Shown here: positions 8,709 through 16,138 of the stretch, piece after piece
How the letters are laid out: the number at the start of each line of letters is the position of its first letter
Numbering within the stretch: position 1 is the stretch's first letter
Origin: Bacteroidota bacterium
GTDB taxonomy: Bacteria > Bacteroidota > Ignavibacteria > Palsa-1295
Length of the DNA: 64,000 nt
NCBI GenBank assembly: GCA_021324735.1
Contig: JAJPIO010000009.1
Location: 576,510-640,509 of the forward strand
Reading direction: 5' to 3'
The notes under the pieces: model-generated
What the model was told of the DNA's origin: nothing
Database searches by the model: none
What the model saw: only the letters and a program-made list of their open reading frames with translations
Translations under genes and position numbers: made by a program

Positions 8709-9209
8709 TTACAAATTATTGACGAGCTCGTGATCTTTATCGTCCATAGCGACGAGACTGAATCGCTTTTCCGTTTGCCCTAATTGAGCCTGCGTCAGGT
8801 TCAGTGCATCGATCATGTTAACGAGCGTCTGGTACTTCGCATCGCGGTCGATCTTGATGAGCGTCGAAAGCTTCGGATTGACCTGAAGATGTTGCTTCAG
8901 AATTCCGGGTACATCTTTCTCTGCTACCTTCTGCGGCGGCTCGCTGCCCATATTCCAGAAGACCGTAAGGTCCTTGCGAATACGGAGCGTGAGCAAGTTC
9001 GACTCTGCGATCTGCACCGGCACTTTGCTATCCGGCGGCATGGTGATCTCCATGACCTGCGGTGTTAGCAGTGTCGTCGTCAGCATGAAGAACGTGAGCA
9101 GAAGAAACGCCACGTCGACCATGGGCGTCATATCGAGGCGAACGCCAAGACGCGCATGTTTTTTACCTTTGCCTTTTTTACGGCCTCCTGATTGAACTAC
9201 TTCTGCCAT
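8709..9209 (-). CDS. exbD: ExbD/TolR family biopolymer transport protein
   Basis: 166 residues. A basic N-terminus (GGRKKGKGKKHARLGVRLDMTPMVD) leads into one membrane helix (VAFLLLTFFMLTTTLLTP) carrying the conserved DMTPMVDVAFLLLTFFMLT motif, whose aspartate (MVD) takes part in proton translocation. A periplasmic domain follows. It is part of the ExbB/ExbD motor, 2 bp downstream of a second exbD. Two exbD genes in a row are common in Bacteroidota TonB clusters. Confidence 0.95.
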   Translation of the reverse strand: MAEVVQSGGRKKGKGKKHARLGVRLDMTPMVDVAFLLLTFFMLTTTLLTPQVMEITMPPDSKVPVQIAESNLLTLRIRKDLTVFWNMGSEPPQKVAEKDVPGILKQHLQVNPKLSTLIKIDRDAKYQTLVNMIDALNLTQAQLGQTEKRFSLVAMDDKDHELVNNL

Positions 9210-9211
9210 GG

Positions 9212-9757
9212 TTAGCTCTTCTCCTTCGTCATGGTAATAAGGTTCATTCGTGTCGCACCGTACTTCTGTAAGGCGTGCATCACATCATCGATGGACCCAA
9301 AGCTAACGGCGGAATCCGCGTTGATAGCATAGCGCATCGATGGGTTTTGCAAACGAGCTTGCTGCACGACCGTCTCGAGTTCTGTTTTCGAAACGCGTAC
9401 GGCAGCTTTCATCATGAGTTGCTGATCGGTAAGCGGCTGGCCGGTCTTATCGTCGACGCGGTTGAGCGGCTTAAAGATAGCAGGGCGGTCTTTTTCGTCC
9501 GATACTCCAAACGTAATAACGGTATCGGTGCGGCCGTCCGAGAGCGGCTTAAGACCCACGCTGACCGTCGCAATATGTGCATCCGGTAACTTCGTCGTGT
9601 CGGCTTGTGCGACCGGAAGCTGGATCGTAAGCGGCTCGTCGCTCTGCGGCTTGAACTTCGCCGTGAGCATGAAAAACGTCAGTAGCAGAAAGCCGACATC
9701 GACCATTGGGGTCATGTCCAGCCTAAAGCCGTGACGCTTCATTTTGACTTTTGCCAT
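9212..9757 (-). CDS. exbD: ExbD/TolR family biopolymer transport protein
   Basis: 181 residues with the same architecture as the next gene: MKRHGFRLDMTPMVDVGFLLLTFFMLTAKF at the N-terminus, a single helix with the functional Asp, and a periplasmic domain that is longer than in the neighbouring copy (insertion around GLKPLSDGRTDTVITFGVSDEKDRPAIFKP). It lies 105 bp downstream of exbB; the gap holds an inverted pair of heptanucleotide repeats. Confidence 0.95.
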   Translation of the reverse strand: MAKVKMKRHGFRLDMTPMVDVGFLLLTFFMLTAKFKPQSDEPLTIQLPVAQADTTKLPDAHIATVSVGLKPLSDGRTDTVITFGVSDEKDRPAIFKPLNRVDDKTGQPLTDQQLMMKAAVRVSKTELETVVQQARLQNPSMRYAINADSAVSFGSIDDVMHALQKYGATRMNLITMTKEKS

Positions 9758-9760
9758 AGG

Positions 9761-9855
9761 TTAGTCCTAAGTTCTGAGTGCTAAGTCCTAAGTGAATGTT
9801 GCATGAAAGTCCCAATGTTACCCCAAGTCACTAAGGACTTAGGACTGAGGACTTT
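9761..9855. repeat. Inverted pair of heptanucleotide repeat arrays between exbB and exbD
   Basis: Positions 9761-9793 read as five degenerate 7-mers (TTAGTCC, TAAGTTC, TGAGTGC, TAAGTCC, TAAGTGA). Positions 9829-9855 carry four copies of the same heptad on the opposite strand (AAAGTCC, TCAGTCC, TAAGTCC, TTAGTGA). The consensus is TNAGTNC. The two arrays can pair in the mRNA. Similar heptads recur at 20.5-20.8 kb. They resemble in form the short tandemly repeated (STRR) heptamers described in cyanobacteria; any homology is not implied. Confidence 0.75.
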
Positions 9856-9862
9856 CCACTAT

Positions 9863-10657
9863 TTACGCAGTGGCTTTCACTGCGAGGAAGCGCGTGTTGA
9901 GCGTCTCGACGAGATTGAGTGCGGCTTCGTCGATCGTATAGACGAAGGCATCGACCTTATTCGTAAAGAAGTTATAGAACACGATCGCGATGATAGCGCC
10001 GAAGATACCGAAGGCCGTGTTAACGAGCGCTTCCGAGATACCGATAGAAAGCTGTGTTGCACTGGCAGCGCCCGCTTCACCAAGAGCGCGGAACGACCGG
10101 ATCATACCAAGTACCGTACCTAAGAGGCCGACCATCGTGCTGATGGAGGCGATCGTCGAAAGTCCGATCAGATTGCGCTCGAGGAGCGGCGTCTCGATCA
10201 TCGTGGCTTCTTCGATCGTGCGCTTTACTTCGGCGAGTTTGAGTTCGGCTTCGAGGCGGTTCTCATTGCGAAGCTCTTTGAAACGCTCGAGACCGGCGCG
10301 AACGATATTCGCTACCGTACCACGTTGTTTGGAGCAGAGGTCGATCGCTGCATCGATGTTGCCTTCGTTCAGGCGGGTCTCAACATTGTGAAGGAATTTG
10401 TTGATGTCGCCCGAGCCCTTCGCCTTCGACAGCGAGAAAAAGCGCTCGATGATGAACGTAAAGACCATGATCGTCAGCATGAGCAGGAGCGGTACGATGA
10501 TACCACCAGTATAGATGATACCCATAACGTCCTTCGGATGCTCTTTACCGGCATCGGAGAAGTGAGATGAGGCGCCAAAGATCACAGAGTAAATGATCAC
10601 CGCGGCGATAAATGCGGCCACAATGACGATAGATACAAAGACAGAATTCTTCTTCAT
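9863..10657 (-). CDS. exbB: MotA/TolQ/ExbB proton channel family protein
   Basis: 264 residues with an N-terminal membrane segment (SVFVSIVIVAAFIAAVIIYSVIFG), a second span (GIIVPLLLMLTIMVFTFIIERFF), a cytoplasmic loop of about 100 residues, and two C-terminal spans with the conserved ExbB/TolQ core LLERNLIGLSTIASISTMVGLLGTVLGMI...SIGISEALVNTAFGIFGAIIAIVFYNFF. It forms the proton-conducting motor with the two ExbD proteins. It is the first gene of the cluster, so the promoter should lie in 10658-10850. Confidence 0.94.
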   Translation of the reverse strand: MKKNSVFVSIVIVAAFIAAVIIYSVIFGASSHFSDAGKEHPKDVMGIIYTGGIIVPLLLMLTIMVFTFIIERFFSLSKAKGSGDINKFLHNVETRLNEGNIDAAIDLCSKQRGTVANIVRAGLERFKELRNENRLEAELKLAEVKRTIEEATMIETPLLERNLIGLSTIASISTMVGLLGTVLGMIRSFRALGEAGAASATQLSIGISEALVNTAFGIFGAIIAIVFYNFFTNKVDAFVYTIDEAALNLVETLNTRFLAVKATA

Positions 10658-10789
10658 GGAATGGGAAGTTAGTCGGTTTTCGAAAAATCGAGTGAACTAC
10701 GTTGGAAAGCCCTATAAAGGAATGGGCCAGAGCAAAAAATGGCGATTACGAGCCAAAATCGGCAACGTCGCCATGCAATACTCCTGAAT

Positions 10790-10843
10790 TATGCAGGAGC
10801 GAGAGGAGTGCTTCCTGCAATATGCAGGGGCACTATGCAGGAG
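10790..10843. repeat. Three TATGCAGGRG repeats upstream of exbB
   Basis: Near-identical decamers at 10790-10799, 10821-10830 and 10834-10843 (TATGCAGGAG, TATGCAGGGG, TATGCAGGAG). The first also forms an inverted repeat with CTCCTG at 10781-10786. They sit about 130-185 bp upstream of the exbB start, a plausible place for a regulator-binding region, but no known operator is recognised. Confidence 0.45.
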
Positions 10844-10855
10844 GGGTGAAACAAA

Positions 10856-10886
10856 CGAAGCAACCCCGGACCAGGGGATTGCTTCG
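10856..10886 (-). terminator. Terminator after the VWA lipoprotein gene
   Basis: The inverted repeat CGAAGCAA...TTGCTTCG encloses CCCC/GGGG (10856-10867 and 10875-10886). On the minus strand it is followed by TTTGTTTC. It lies about 30 bp downstream of the VWA gene stop. Confidence 0.75.
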
Positions 10887-10916
10887 TAGAGGGACGCGCT
10901 GTTTTTAACTACAACC

Positions 10917-11981
10917 TTACTTGAAAGTCACCGAGAACGGTGCTTCGACGGTCGAATTATCTGGCAGTTTGATCTTAAGGCTGCTCGACACCGTTTGCCC
11001 ATGCAGGGTGTAGCTGTTGGGCAGTGACACATGCCATTGTGAATGATAATACTGCACGCCACCACGAATGACGTTGGAAAGTCCCGCAAAGTAGGAGACC
11101 ATCTGCCGCGAGTCATTCGTATGCATGACAGAACCGCCTGTGTTCATTGCTGCACTGATGAGGGCGGTATCTAACCCAGTCTTCAATGCTATGGCAAAGA
11201 TCTTTACATTAGAATTCACCGCATGAGTAATAGCGTCCCAAAGGCTCGCTCCCGGGTAATACATATAGGACTCGTTATCCTCGCCATCGGTAAAAACGAC
11301 CAGGGCCCTATTGGTATTATGCCCCATGAGTGCGAGGGAGTCAGTCTCATTATACATTGCGTCGTAGAGCGGTGTACCACCACCAACCTTTAACGCCAGC
11401 GTCTCAACGGTGTCCTCGAACGCACTGGTATTATGAGTGAACGGACCATAGGAATGGAGGTAAGTGCCATCGTGCAGGCTATCCTGGAACGTGGATAGCT
11501 GTACTTCATCGGCACTTGGTAAAAGCTTGGTCGCATCGAGGAAGAGCTTTGCCGCGATGAGACGTAAGTTAAGTGGATCGGTCTGCCGAATGCTGCCAGT
11601 TTGATCGAGCAGGAGTTCTGCAGAGTAGGGACCGAATAAACTCGAGGTAAGATTGCCACAGGCGAGCTGTGCGAATGTGGTATCCATGGGACCAACGATC
11701 GTGATCGAATTTGATGGCAAATTCGAGATCGCGTGACCGTTGGAATCGACGACGAAAAAGTCGACGAAGAAATTGCCGGAGTTGCCGTTAACTACGCCGG
11801 CTTGTATACCAATAATGCCGGCCGAGGGTAAACTCGTCGGTGGCCCCACCGGGGGCTGTACCTGCGTAGCGGTACGACAGCCGTTCGCCATCACAGCAAG
11901 GGAAAGGGCGAAGAACAAAGGAAAACCGAAAGCTTTGGAAATCTGCAATGATTTCACTGATCGCACGACACGCTCGCTCAT
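10917..11981 (-). CDS. VWA-domain lipoprotein
   Basis: 354 residues. The signal peptide ends in a lipobox (LSLAVMANGC), so the mature protein should be lipid-anchored. A von Willebrand factor A domain spans about residues 105-300: the metal-ion site is DQTGS (variant of DxSxS), followed by GGTPLYDAMY (conserved Thr) and VVFTDGEDN (conserved Asp). The C-terminal roughly 60 residues look like a beta-sandwich. It probably mediates metal-dependent binding in the periplasm or on the cell surface. Shine-Dalgarno AAAGGA precedes the ATG. Partners are unknown. Confidence 0.88.
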   Translation of the reverse strand: MSERVVRSVKSLQISKAFGFPLFFALSLAVMANGCRTATQVQPPVGPPTSLPSAGIIGIQAGVVNGNSGNFFVDFFVVDSNGHAISNLPSNSITIVGPMDTTFAQLACGNLTSSLFGPYSAELLLDQTGSIRQTDPLNLRLIAAKLFLDATKLLPSADEVQLSTFQDSLHDGTYLHSYGPFTHNTSAFEDTVETLALKVGGGTPLYDAMYNETDSLALMGHNTNRALVVFTDGEDNESYMYYPGASLWDAITHAVNSNVKIFAIALKTGLDTALISAAMNTGGSVMHTNDSRQMVSYFAGLSNVIRGGVQYYHSQWHVSLPNSYTLHGQTVSSSLKIKLPDNSTVEAPFSVTFK

Positions 11982-12098
11982 AATATTCGTCCTTTCTTGT
12001 TTGCAAAGGCAAGGTCTTATTGCAAAGGCAATGGAATAACCCGGCAGTGATGCCGAAGTTACAGACGAATTTGAGAAAATTTTACGGTGCGAGGATCG

Positions 12099-12428
12099 TC
12101 AGACCAGTAGCCAAATAAAAGCGATCAACGCGACGACGGCGTGAGCGATCAGCACATGAGTGGAAATCGCCTTTTTTCGGGCATGATACGCAAAGAACAT
12201 AACGATACCGATAATGGCAGCAATAAGGAAGACGATCATCGCATTGGTAAAGTGAGTCGTGCGATTATTATCGTTGATCGACGTAATGACCATTATGACC
12301 AGACCGGTAATGGCAAAAATGGCATGAAGCAGACTTATTCCCGTCGAAGGATACGGTTGACCTCGAAACAGCCGCTGCCAGGCCATGAAGCCACCAATGA
12401 TGATCGCGGTCGCGTATAAATAGAACAT
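12099..12428 (-). CDS. Four-helix membrane protein, function unknown
   Basis: 109 residues with four predicted membrane helices (FYLYATAIIIGGFMAW, LHAIFAITGLVIMVITS, FTNAMIVFLIAAIIGIVMFFAYHAR, HVLIAHAVVALIAFIWLLV) and His residues at helix ends (LLHAIF, LIAHAVV) that could in principle bind haem. No family is recognised with confidence; it resembles in size and layout small cytochrome-b561-like or SirB-like proteins. It is directly downstream of the 127-bp repeats. Confidence 0.65.
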   Translation of the reverse strand: MFYLYATAIIIGGFMAWQRLFRGQPYPSTGISLLHAIFAITGLVIMVITSINDNNRTTHFTNAMIVFLIAAIIGIVMFFAYHARKKAISTHVLIAHAVVALIAFIWLLV

Positions 12429-12431
12429 AAG

Positions 12432-12812
12432 AACCAGGATTTATCGGATTTAGAAGGATTTACAAGATTGATTTTTAAGGATTTAGCGATTTGCTAAGCT
12501 CGTTCGTTGCTGTAGCAATAGATCCTGAAATCGTACTATCCTATAGATCGTGTTTGCAAACCAGGATTTGTTGGATTTAAAGGATTTACAAGATTGATTT
12601 TTAAGGATTTAGCGATTTGCTATAAGCTCATTCGTGCTGTAGCAATCGATCCTGAAATCGTACTATCCTATAGATCGTGTTTGCGAACCAGGATTTGTTG
12701 GATTTAAAGGATTTACAAGATTGATTTTTAAGGATTTAGCGATATGCTAGAAGCTCATTCGTGCTGTAGCAATCGATCCTGAAATCGTACTATCCTATAG
12801 ATCGTGTTTGCA
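12432..12812. repeat. Three tandem copies of a 127-bp repeat
   Basis: Units begin at 12432, 12559 and 12686, each starting AACCAGGATTT and ending near ATCGTGTTTGC. Copies 2 and 3 are nearly identical; copy 1 differs more (about a dozen substitutions plus compensating small indels). The first 60 bases are built from smaller GGATTT/GGATTTA words. The repeats fill the 408-bp gap between the small membrane protein (ends 12428) and the MFS gene. There are no unique spacers and no ORF. Confidence 0.95.
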
Positions 12813-12836
12813 AAAGGAGTGCCTATAGGGCAGGCA

Positions 12837-14108
12837 TTATTCGAGGTCCTCGCCCCTCAAACGACGAAGTTTGGGTGCAAAACCGGCGACCGCACCAACC
12901 GTAATAAGCGTCATAATACCTCCAAAAAGCACTGACGGGACGAGTCCCATAAGCTTTGCTGCTAAGCCCGATTCAAACGCGCCGATCTCGTTCGACGTAA
13001 TGATAAACATGCTATTGATCGCTGCAACGCGACCCCGCATCTGGTCCGGGGTCATGAGCTGAATGACGGTAGACCGAATGATCACGCTGACGCTATCCGT
13101 TGCACCGTATAGCACGAGAAGAGCAAGAGCGAGATAAAAATTGGTCGAGATTGCGAAGAGGATGATCGAAACGCCGAATGCACAAACGGTCCACAAAATT
13201 TGCTGTCCGACGCGTCCACGCAATTTATAATGCGCAAAAAGCACAGAGACTAACACTGCACCCACCGATGGTGCCGCCTGTAATAAGCCCAATCCTTCTG
13301 CGCCAACGTGGAATATTTCGGAAGCATAGACCGGTAACATTGCTACCGCACCACCGAATAATACAGCGAAGAGATCGAGCGAGATAGCGCCAAGAATAGG
13401 TTGATGTCGGAATACGAATTTCCATCCTGCGACGATACTTTGTAAGTTCGATTCTTCGCGCGAGCGCCGTTCGAACGGGCGGCGTGGTATTAGAAAGACT
13501 GAGAACGCTGCAACTATCGTGAGTACGACATCGACGACATACGCGGATGAGATGCTAAAATATCCGGCGATGAGTCCACCGATCGTCGGCCCCAAGATCG
13601 CGCCGGTTTGCCACGTCGAGCTATTCCATGCCGCTCCATTGGCATATAACTCTTTGGGCAGAACTTCTGCATTATACGCGAAGGATGCCGGACTGAGCAG
13701 GCCGGAGGCAGCGCCGGCAATAAAGATCATCGCATAGATGGGCCAAATGCCGGTCGTGGGATAGAGCGACGGCATAAGGAATGAGAGCGCAAGCAACCCA
13801 CTGGAAGAAATAATGAGCGCTGAGCGGGAAAGTATAACTAACCGGCGGCGCTCGGTACGGTCCGCAACGTGCCCGGCAAAGAGCGCGACGAGCAGTGCTG
13901 GTATCGCTTCCACCAGTCCCGCGATACCGATAGGAAGGGGATCGTGTGTAAGGCCATATACCTGATAGCGTACGACCACCACTTCCATTTGGCTGGCGAT
14001 GGTGATCGCAAGACGCGTAAGGACGAGTACACGGAAATCCCGAACGCGTAGTGCTGCGTAAGGGTCGTGCTTTGGAATCGGTTGTGGTGAACGCGAAGAA
14101 GACTTCAT
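12837..14108 (-). CDS. MFS transporter (EntS/MFS_3 type)
   Basis: 423 residues with 12 predicted membrane helices and a cytoplasmic mid-loop (residues about 205-225, PRRPFERRSREESNLQ). The motif GHVADRTERRRLVILSR after helix 2 is the MFS motif A (D-R-x-G/E-R-R). The N-terminus (DPYAALRVRDFRVLVLTRLA) is typical of the MFS_3 group, which contains the enterobactin exporter EntS and macrolide exporters. The substrate is unknown. It lies 20 bp downstream of the ankyrin gene on the same strand. Confidence 0.88.
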   Translation of the reverse strand: MKSSSRSPQPIPKHDPYAALRVRDFRVLVLTRLAITIASQMEVVVVRYQVYGLTHDPLPIGIAGLVEAIPALLVALFAGHVADRTERRRLVILSRSALIISSSGLLALSFLMPSLYPTTGIWPIYAMIFIAGAASGLLSPASFAYNAEVLPKELYANGAAWNSSTWQTGAILGPTIGGLIAGYFSISSAYVVDVVLTIVAAFSVFLIPRRPFERRSREESNLQSIVAGWKFVFRHQPILGAISLDLFAVLFGGAVAMLPVYASEIFHVGAEGLGLLQAAPSVGAVLVSVLFAHYKLRGRVGQQILWTVCAFGVSIILFAISTNFYLALALLVLYGATDSVSVIIRSTVIQLMTPDQMRGRVAAINSMFIITSNEIGAFESGLAAKLMGLVPSVLFGGIMTLITVGAVAGFAPKLRRLRGEDLE

Positions 14109-14127
14109 TTAAAGACGGGCGACCTCG

Positions 14128-15423
14128 TCAGTGTAGCGGGTCTGTCAAATACTTGACGACCGACATCTCATTGTTCTTGCGATAAAATTCGGAAGCAGTC
14201 ATCCCTTCTTTATCCTTGGACTTCTGATCGCAGCCGTGCGTGGTCAGCAAATGTATAAGATATTCAAAGTTCTCCTTTGGCAGATAGTAAAGTGCCGTAC
14301 GGCCCTGTTTATCTTTGAGGTTTGCATTTGCACCGCGATGGAGCAAGGAGTCAACAATGGCGTCATAACCACCCTGCACGGCAAACATGAGCGGCGTTTG
14401 TCCCAGACGATTTTGTATATTCGGATTAGCACCGTGATCGGTAAGTCCCAGTGCCATATCCATGCGACCAGCGTGCGCGGCAAGGTGCAGCGGTGTATCG
14501 CCGGCGCTATCGCCAACATTCGGATTCGCTCCCATTTTGATGAGTTTTATTACCGTACCCGGTCTGTCTTCCCAGGTGGCTAAGTGCATCGGCGATTGAT
14601 GATACTTATTAAGCGCATTAACAGAAGCATGATGGGCAATGAGGAGGTCGATCACCGAATCGTTCGCTCGCCAGGTGGCAGCAAGGTGGATCGGTAAATT
14701 TCCGTTTGCACCCTTAGCATTAATGTTGGCGCCATGTGCGATCAGGGTCTTTACCACATCGGTGTGTCCGCCTTCCGATGCAAAGTGAAGCGGTGTATAG
14801 CGATCGATCGGCTGGCCCGGAGCATGAACGGTTTCCCGCGCCGATGCACCATGCTCGAGAAGTTGTACTACAATGTCATTATAACCGCCTTCCGCCGCAA
14901 TATCCAAGGGGGTCATGCCATCCGTTTTACGTGCCAGTTTTGGATTCGCATGATCGGCAAGCAATTCTCGTACGCTTTCCAAGCGTCCGTTCTCGGCTGC
15001 TTCGAATAATGGGGTTTCGCCAACCAGATTTGGTTTGTTAATAGCGGCGCCATGTTTGAGCAGCAGTGCAACGATATCGGGATGCCCGTTCGAGGCCGCG
15101 AGGCTAAGAGGCCGCTCACCATCGCCATCTTCCGGATCGATCTCAGCTTTATGTTCGATGAGCACTCGTGCGGCCTTCGACTTTCCACCGAACGCTGCTT
15201 GATGAAGTGGCGTCCAACCGTCCTCATTCTCTTTGTTGAGGGATTCGGGCGAGGTCATAAGCGCCGCTTTAACGGCGTTCGAGTCGTCCCACGCGACCGC
15301 CTGAGTTAGCTGGACCGGTTCACCCATCTTGGGACCGCCAGTTTGAGCGATGCCAGGCTCTACAAGAAAGGTAATCTGAGAGAGAACGATGAAAACAGCG
15401 GAGAGAGCAAATGCTTTTATCAT
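14128..15423 (-). CDS. Exported ankyrin-repeat protein
   Basis: From ATG 15423 the protein has 431 residues and starts with a signal peptide (MIKAFALSAVFIVLSQITFLVEPGIAQ). The frame continues 22 codons upstream, but that extension would precede the signal peptide, so the internal ATG is preferred. The rest is about 11 ankyrin repeats of 33 residues (for example DGWTPLHQAAFGGKSKAARVL, GETPLFEAAENGRLESVRELL). It is probably a periplasmic binding scaffold; the partner is unknown. Confidence 0.88.
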   Translation of the reverse strand: MIKAFALSAVFIVLSQITFLVEPGIAQTGGPKMGEPVQLTQAVAWDDSNAVKAALMTSPESLNKENEDGWTPLHQAAFGGKSKAARVLIEHKAEIDPEDGDGERPLSLAASNGHPDIVALLLKHGAAINKPNLVGETPLFEAAENGRLESVRELLADHANPKLARKTDGMTPLDIAAEGGYNDIVVQLLEHGASARETVHAPGQPIDRYTPLHFASEGGHTDVVKTLIAHGANINAKGANGNLPIHLAATWRANDSVIDLLIAHHASVNALNKYHQSPMHLATWEDRPGTVIKLIKMGANPNVGDSAGDTPLHLAAHAGRMDMALGLTDHGANPNIQNRLGQTPLMFAVQGGYDAIVDSLLHRGANANLKDKQGRTALYYLPKENFEYLIHLLTTHGCDQKSKDKEGMTASEFYRKNNEMSVVKYLTDPLH

Positions 15424-15532
15424 ACGGATATCCAATTTAGAGAGAGAAAGCGCTTTTTCCAAGCTCAAAAGTTCGCATATTGAAAACATAATCGTAGGAC
15501 GTTTTGCGCCAGACCCGCGTTAGCTCATCGCT

Positions 15533-16090
15533 ATGGACCGTAGAAAATTTCTTGAAACCCTTGCTCTCGCAAGCGGCGGGCTCGCTGTTGTTAACTCCAT
15601 TTCGGATATTGGAAAGGCCTCGGCAAAGGTACGCTCTCGGATCGTTTCGCCGGACGTTCGCGAAATTCCGCTCAATTTGGAAGACACGCCTGAGCTAAAG
15701 CCGATCGGTGGATTCTATCACCTCGAGGTCGAAGATCTGGAACGAGACATTATCGTCGTTCATACAGGCCCGAACCAGTATACTGCGGTTGATATCAAAT
15801 GCAAGCATCGTGGCTGCGATGTCAGCTACGATATTGAGGATAAGAAGTTTGTGTGTCCCTGCCATGGCTCAGAGTACGATCTCTATGGCCGGCTGCTGAA
15901 AGGTCCCAGTGAAAAGCCGCTCGCATACTATCATACCGAGTTAAAGGATGGCGCAGTGATGGTTACTGTTTATGGTACGAGCGATGCAGTGCCATCGAAT
16001 TCGATTCCGCCAGCGCTCGACTCGACCAAAACAAAGCCGTTGTTTAAAGCCGATTCCACCGCCACCGATTCCACGGGTGGAAAATTCTAA
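15533..16090 (+). CDS. Rieske [2Fe-2S] protein with Tat signal
   Basis: 185 residues. The N-terminus MDRRKFLETLALASGG is a twin-arginine (Tat) signal. The Rieske cluster site reads C90-K-H92...C108-P-C110-H111, and the extra cysteines C95 and C110 are placed as in bc1/b6f Rieske proteins, where they form a disulfide that stabilises a high potential. A Thr/Ser/Pro-rich tail follows. No cytochrome b gene is adjacent, so it is either a distant subunit of a quinol oxidoreductase or a stand-alone electron carrier. Confidence 0.87.
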   Translation: MDRRKFLETLALASGGLAVVNSISDIGKASAKVRSRIVSPDVREIPLNLEDTPELKPIGGFYHLEVEDLERDIIVVHTGPNQYTAVDIKCKHRGCDVSYDIEDKKFVCPCHGSEYDLYGRLLKGPSEKPLAYYHTELKDGAVMVTVYGTSDAVPSNSIPPALDSTKTKPLFKADSTATDSTGGKF

Positions 16091-16138
16091 GCGGAGTGAT
16101 TGGCAAACTAAAGTTTGCTCTACATACTTGGGTACGTT

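Noticed and set aside
9863-10083. Alternative frames inside exbB
   Set aside because: Shadow frames of a gene with clear ExbB family motifs.
12432-12812. CRISPR array
   Set aside because: The 127-bp units are directly adjacent without spacers, are far longer than CRISPR repeats, and no cas genes are present.
16115-16138. TTG 16115 as start of dnaG
   Set aside because: It adds eight residues (LYILGYVV) not seen in primases; GTG 16139 gives the usual N-terminus.
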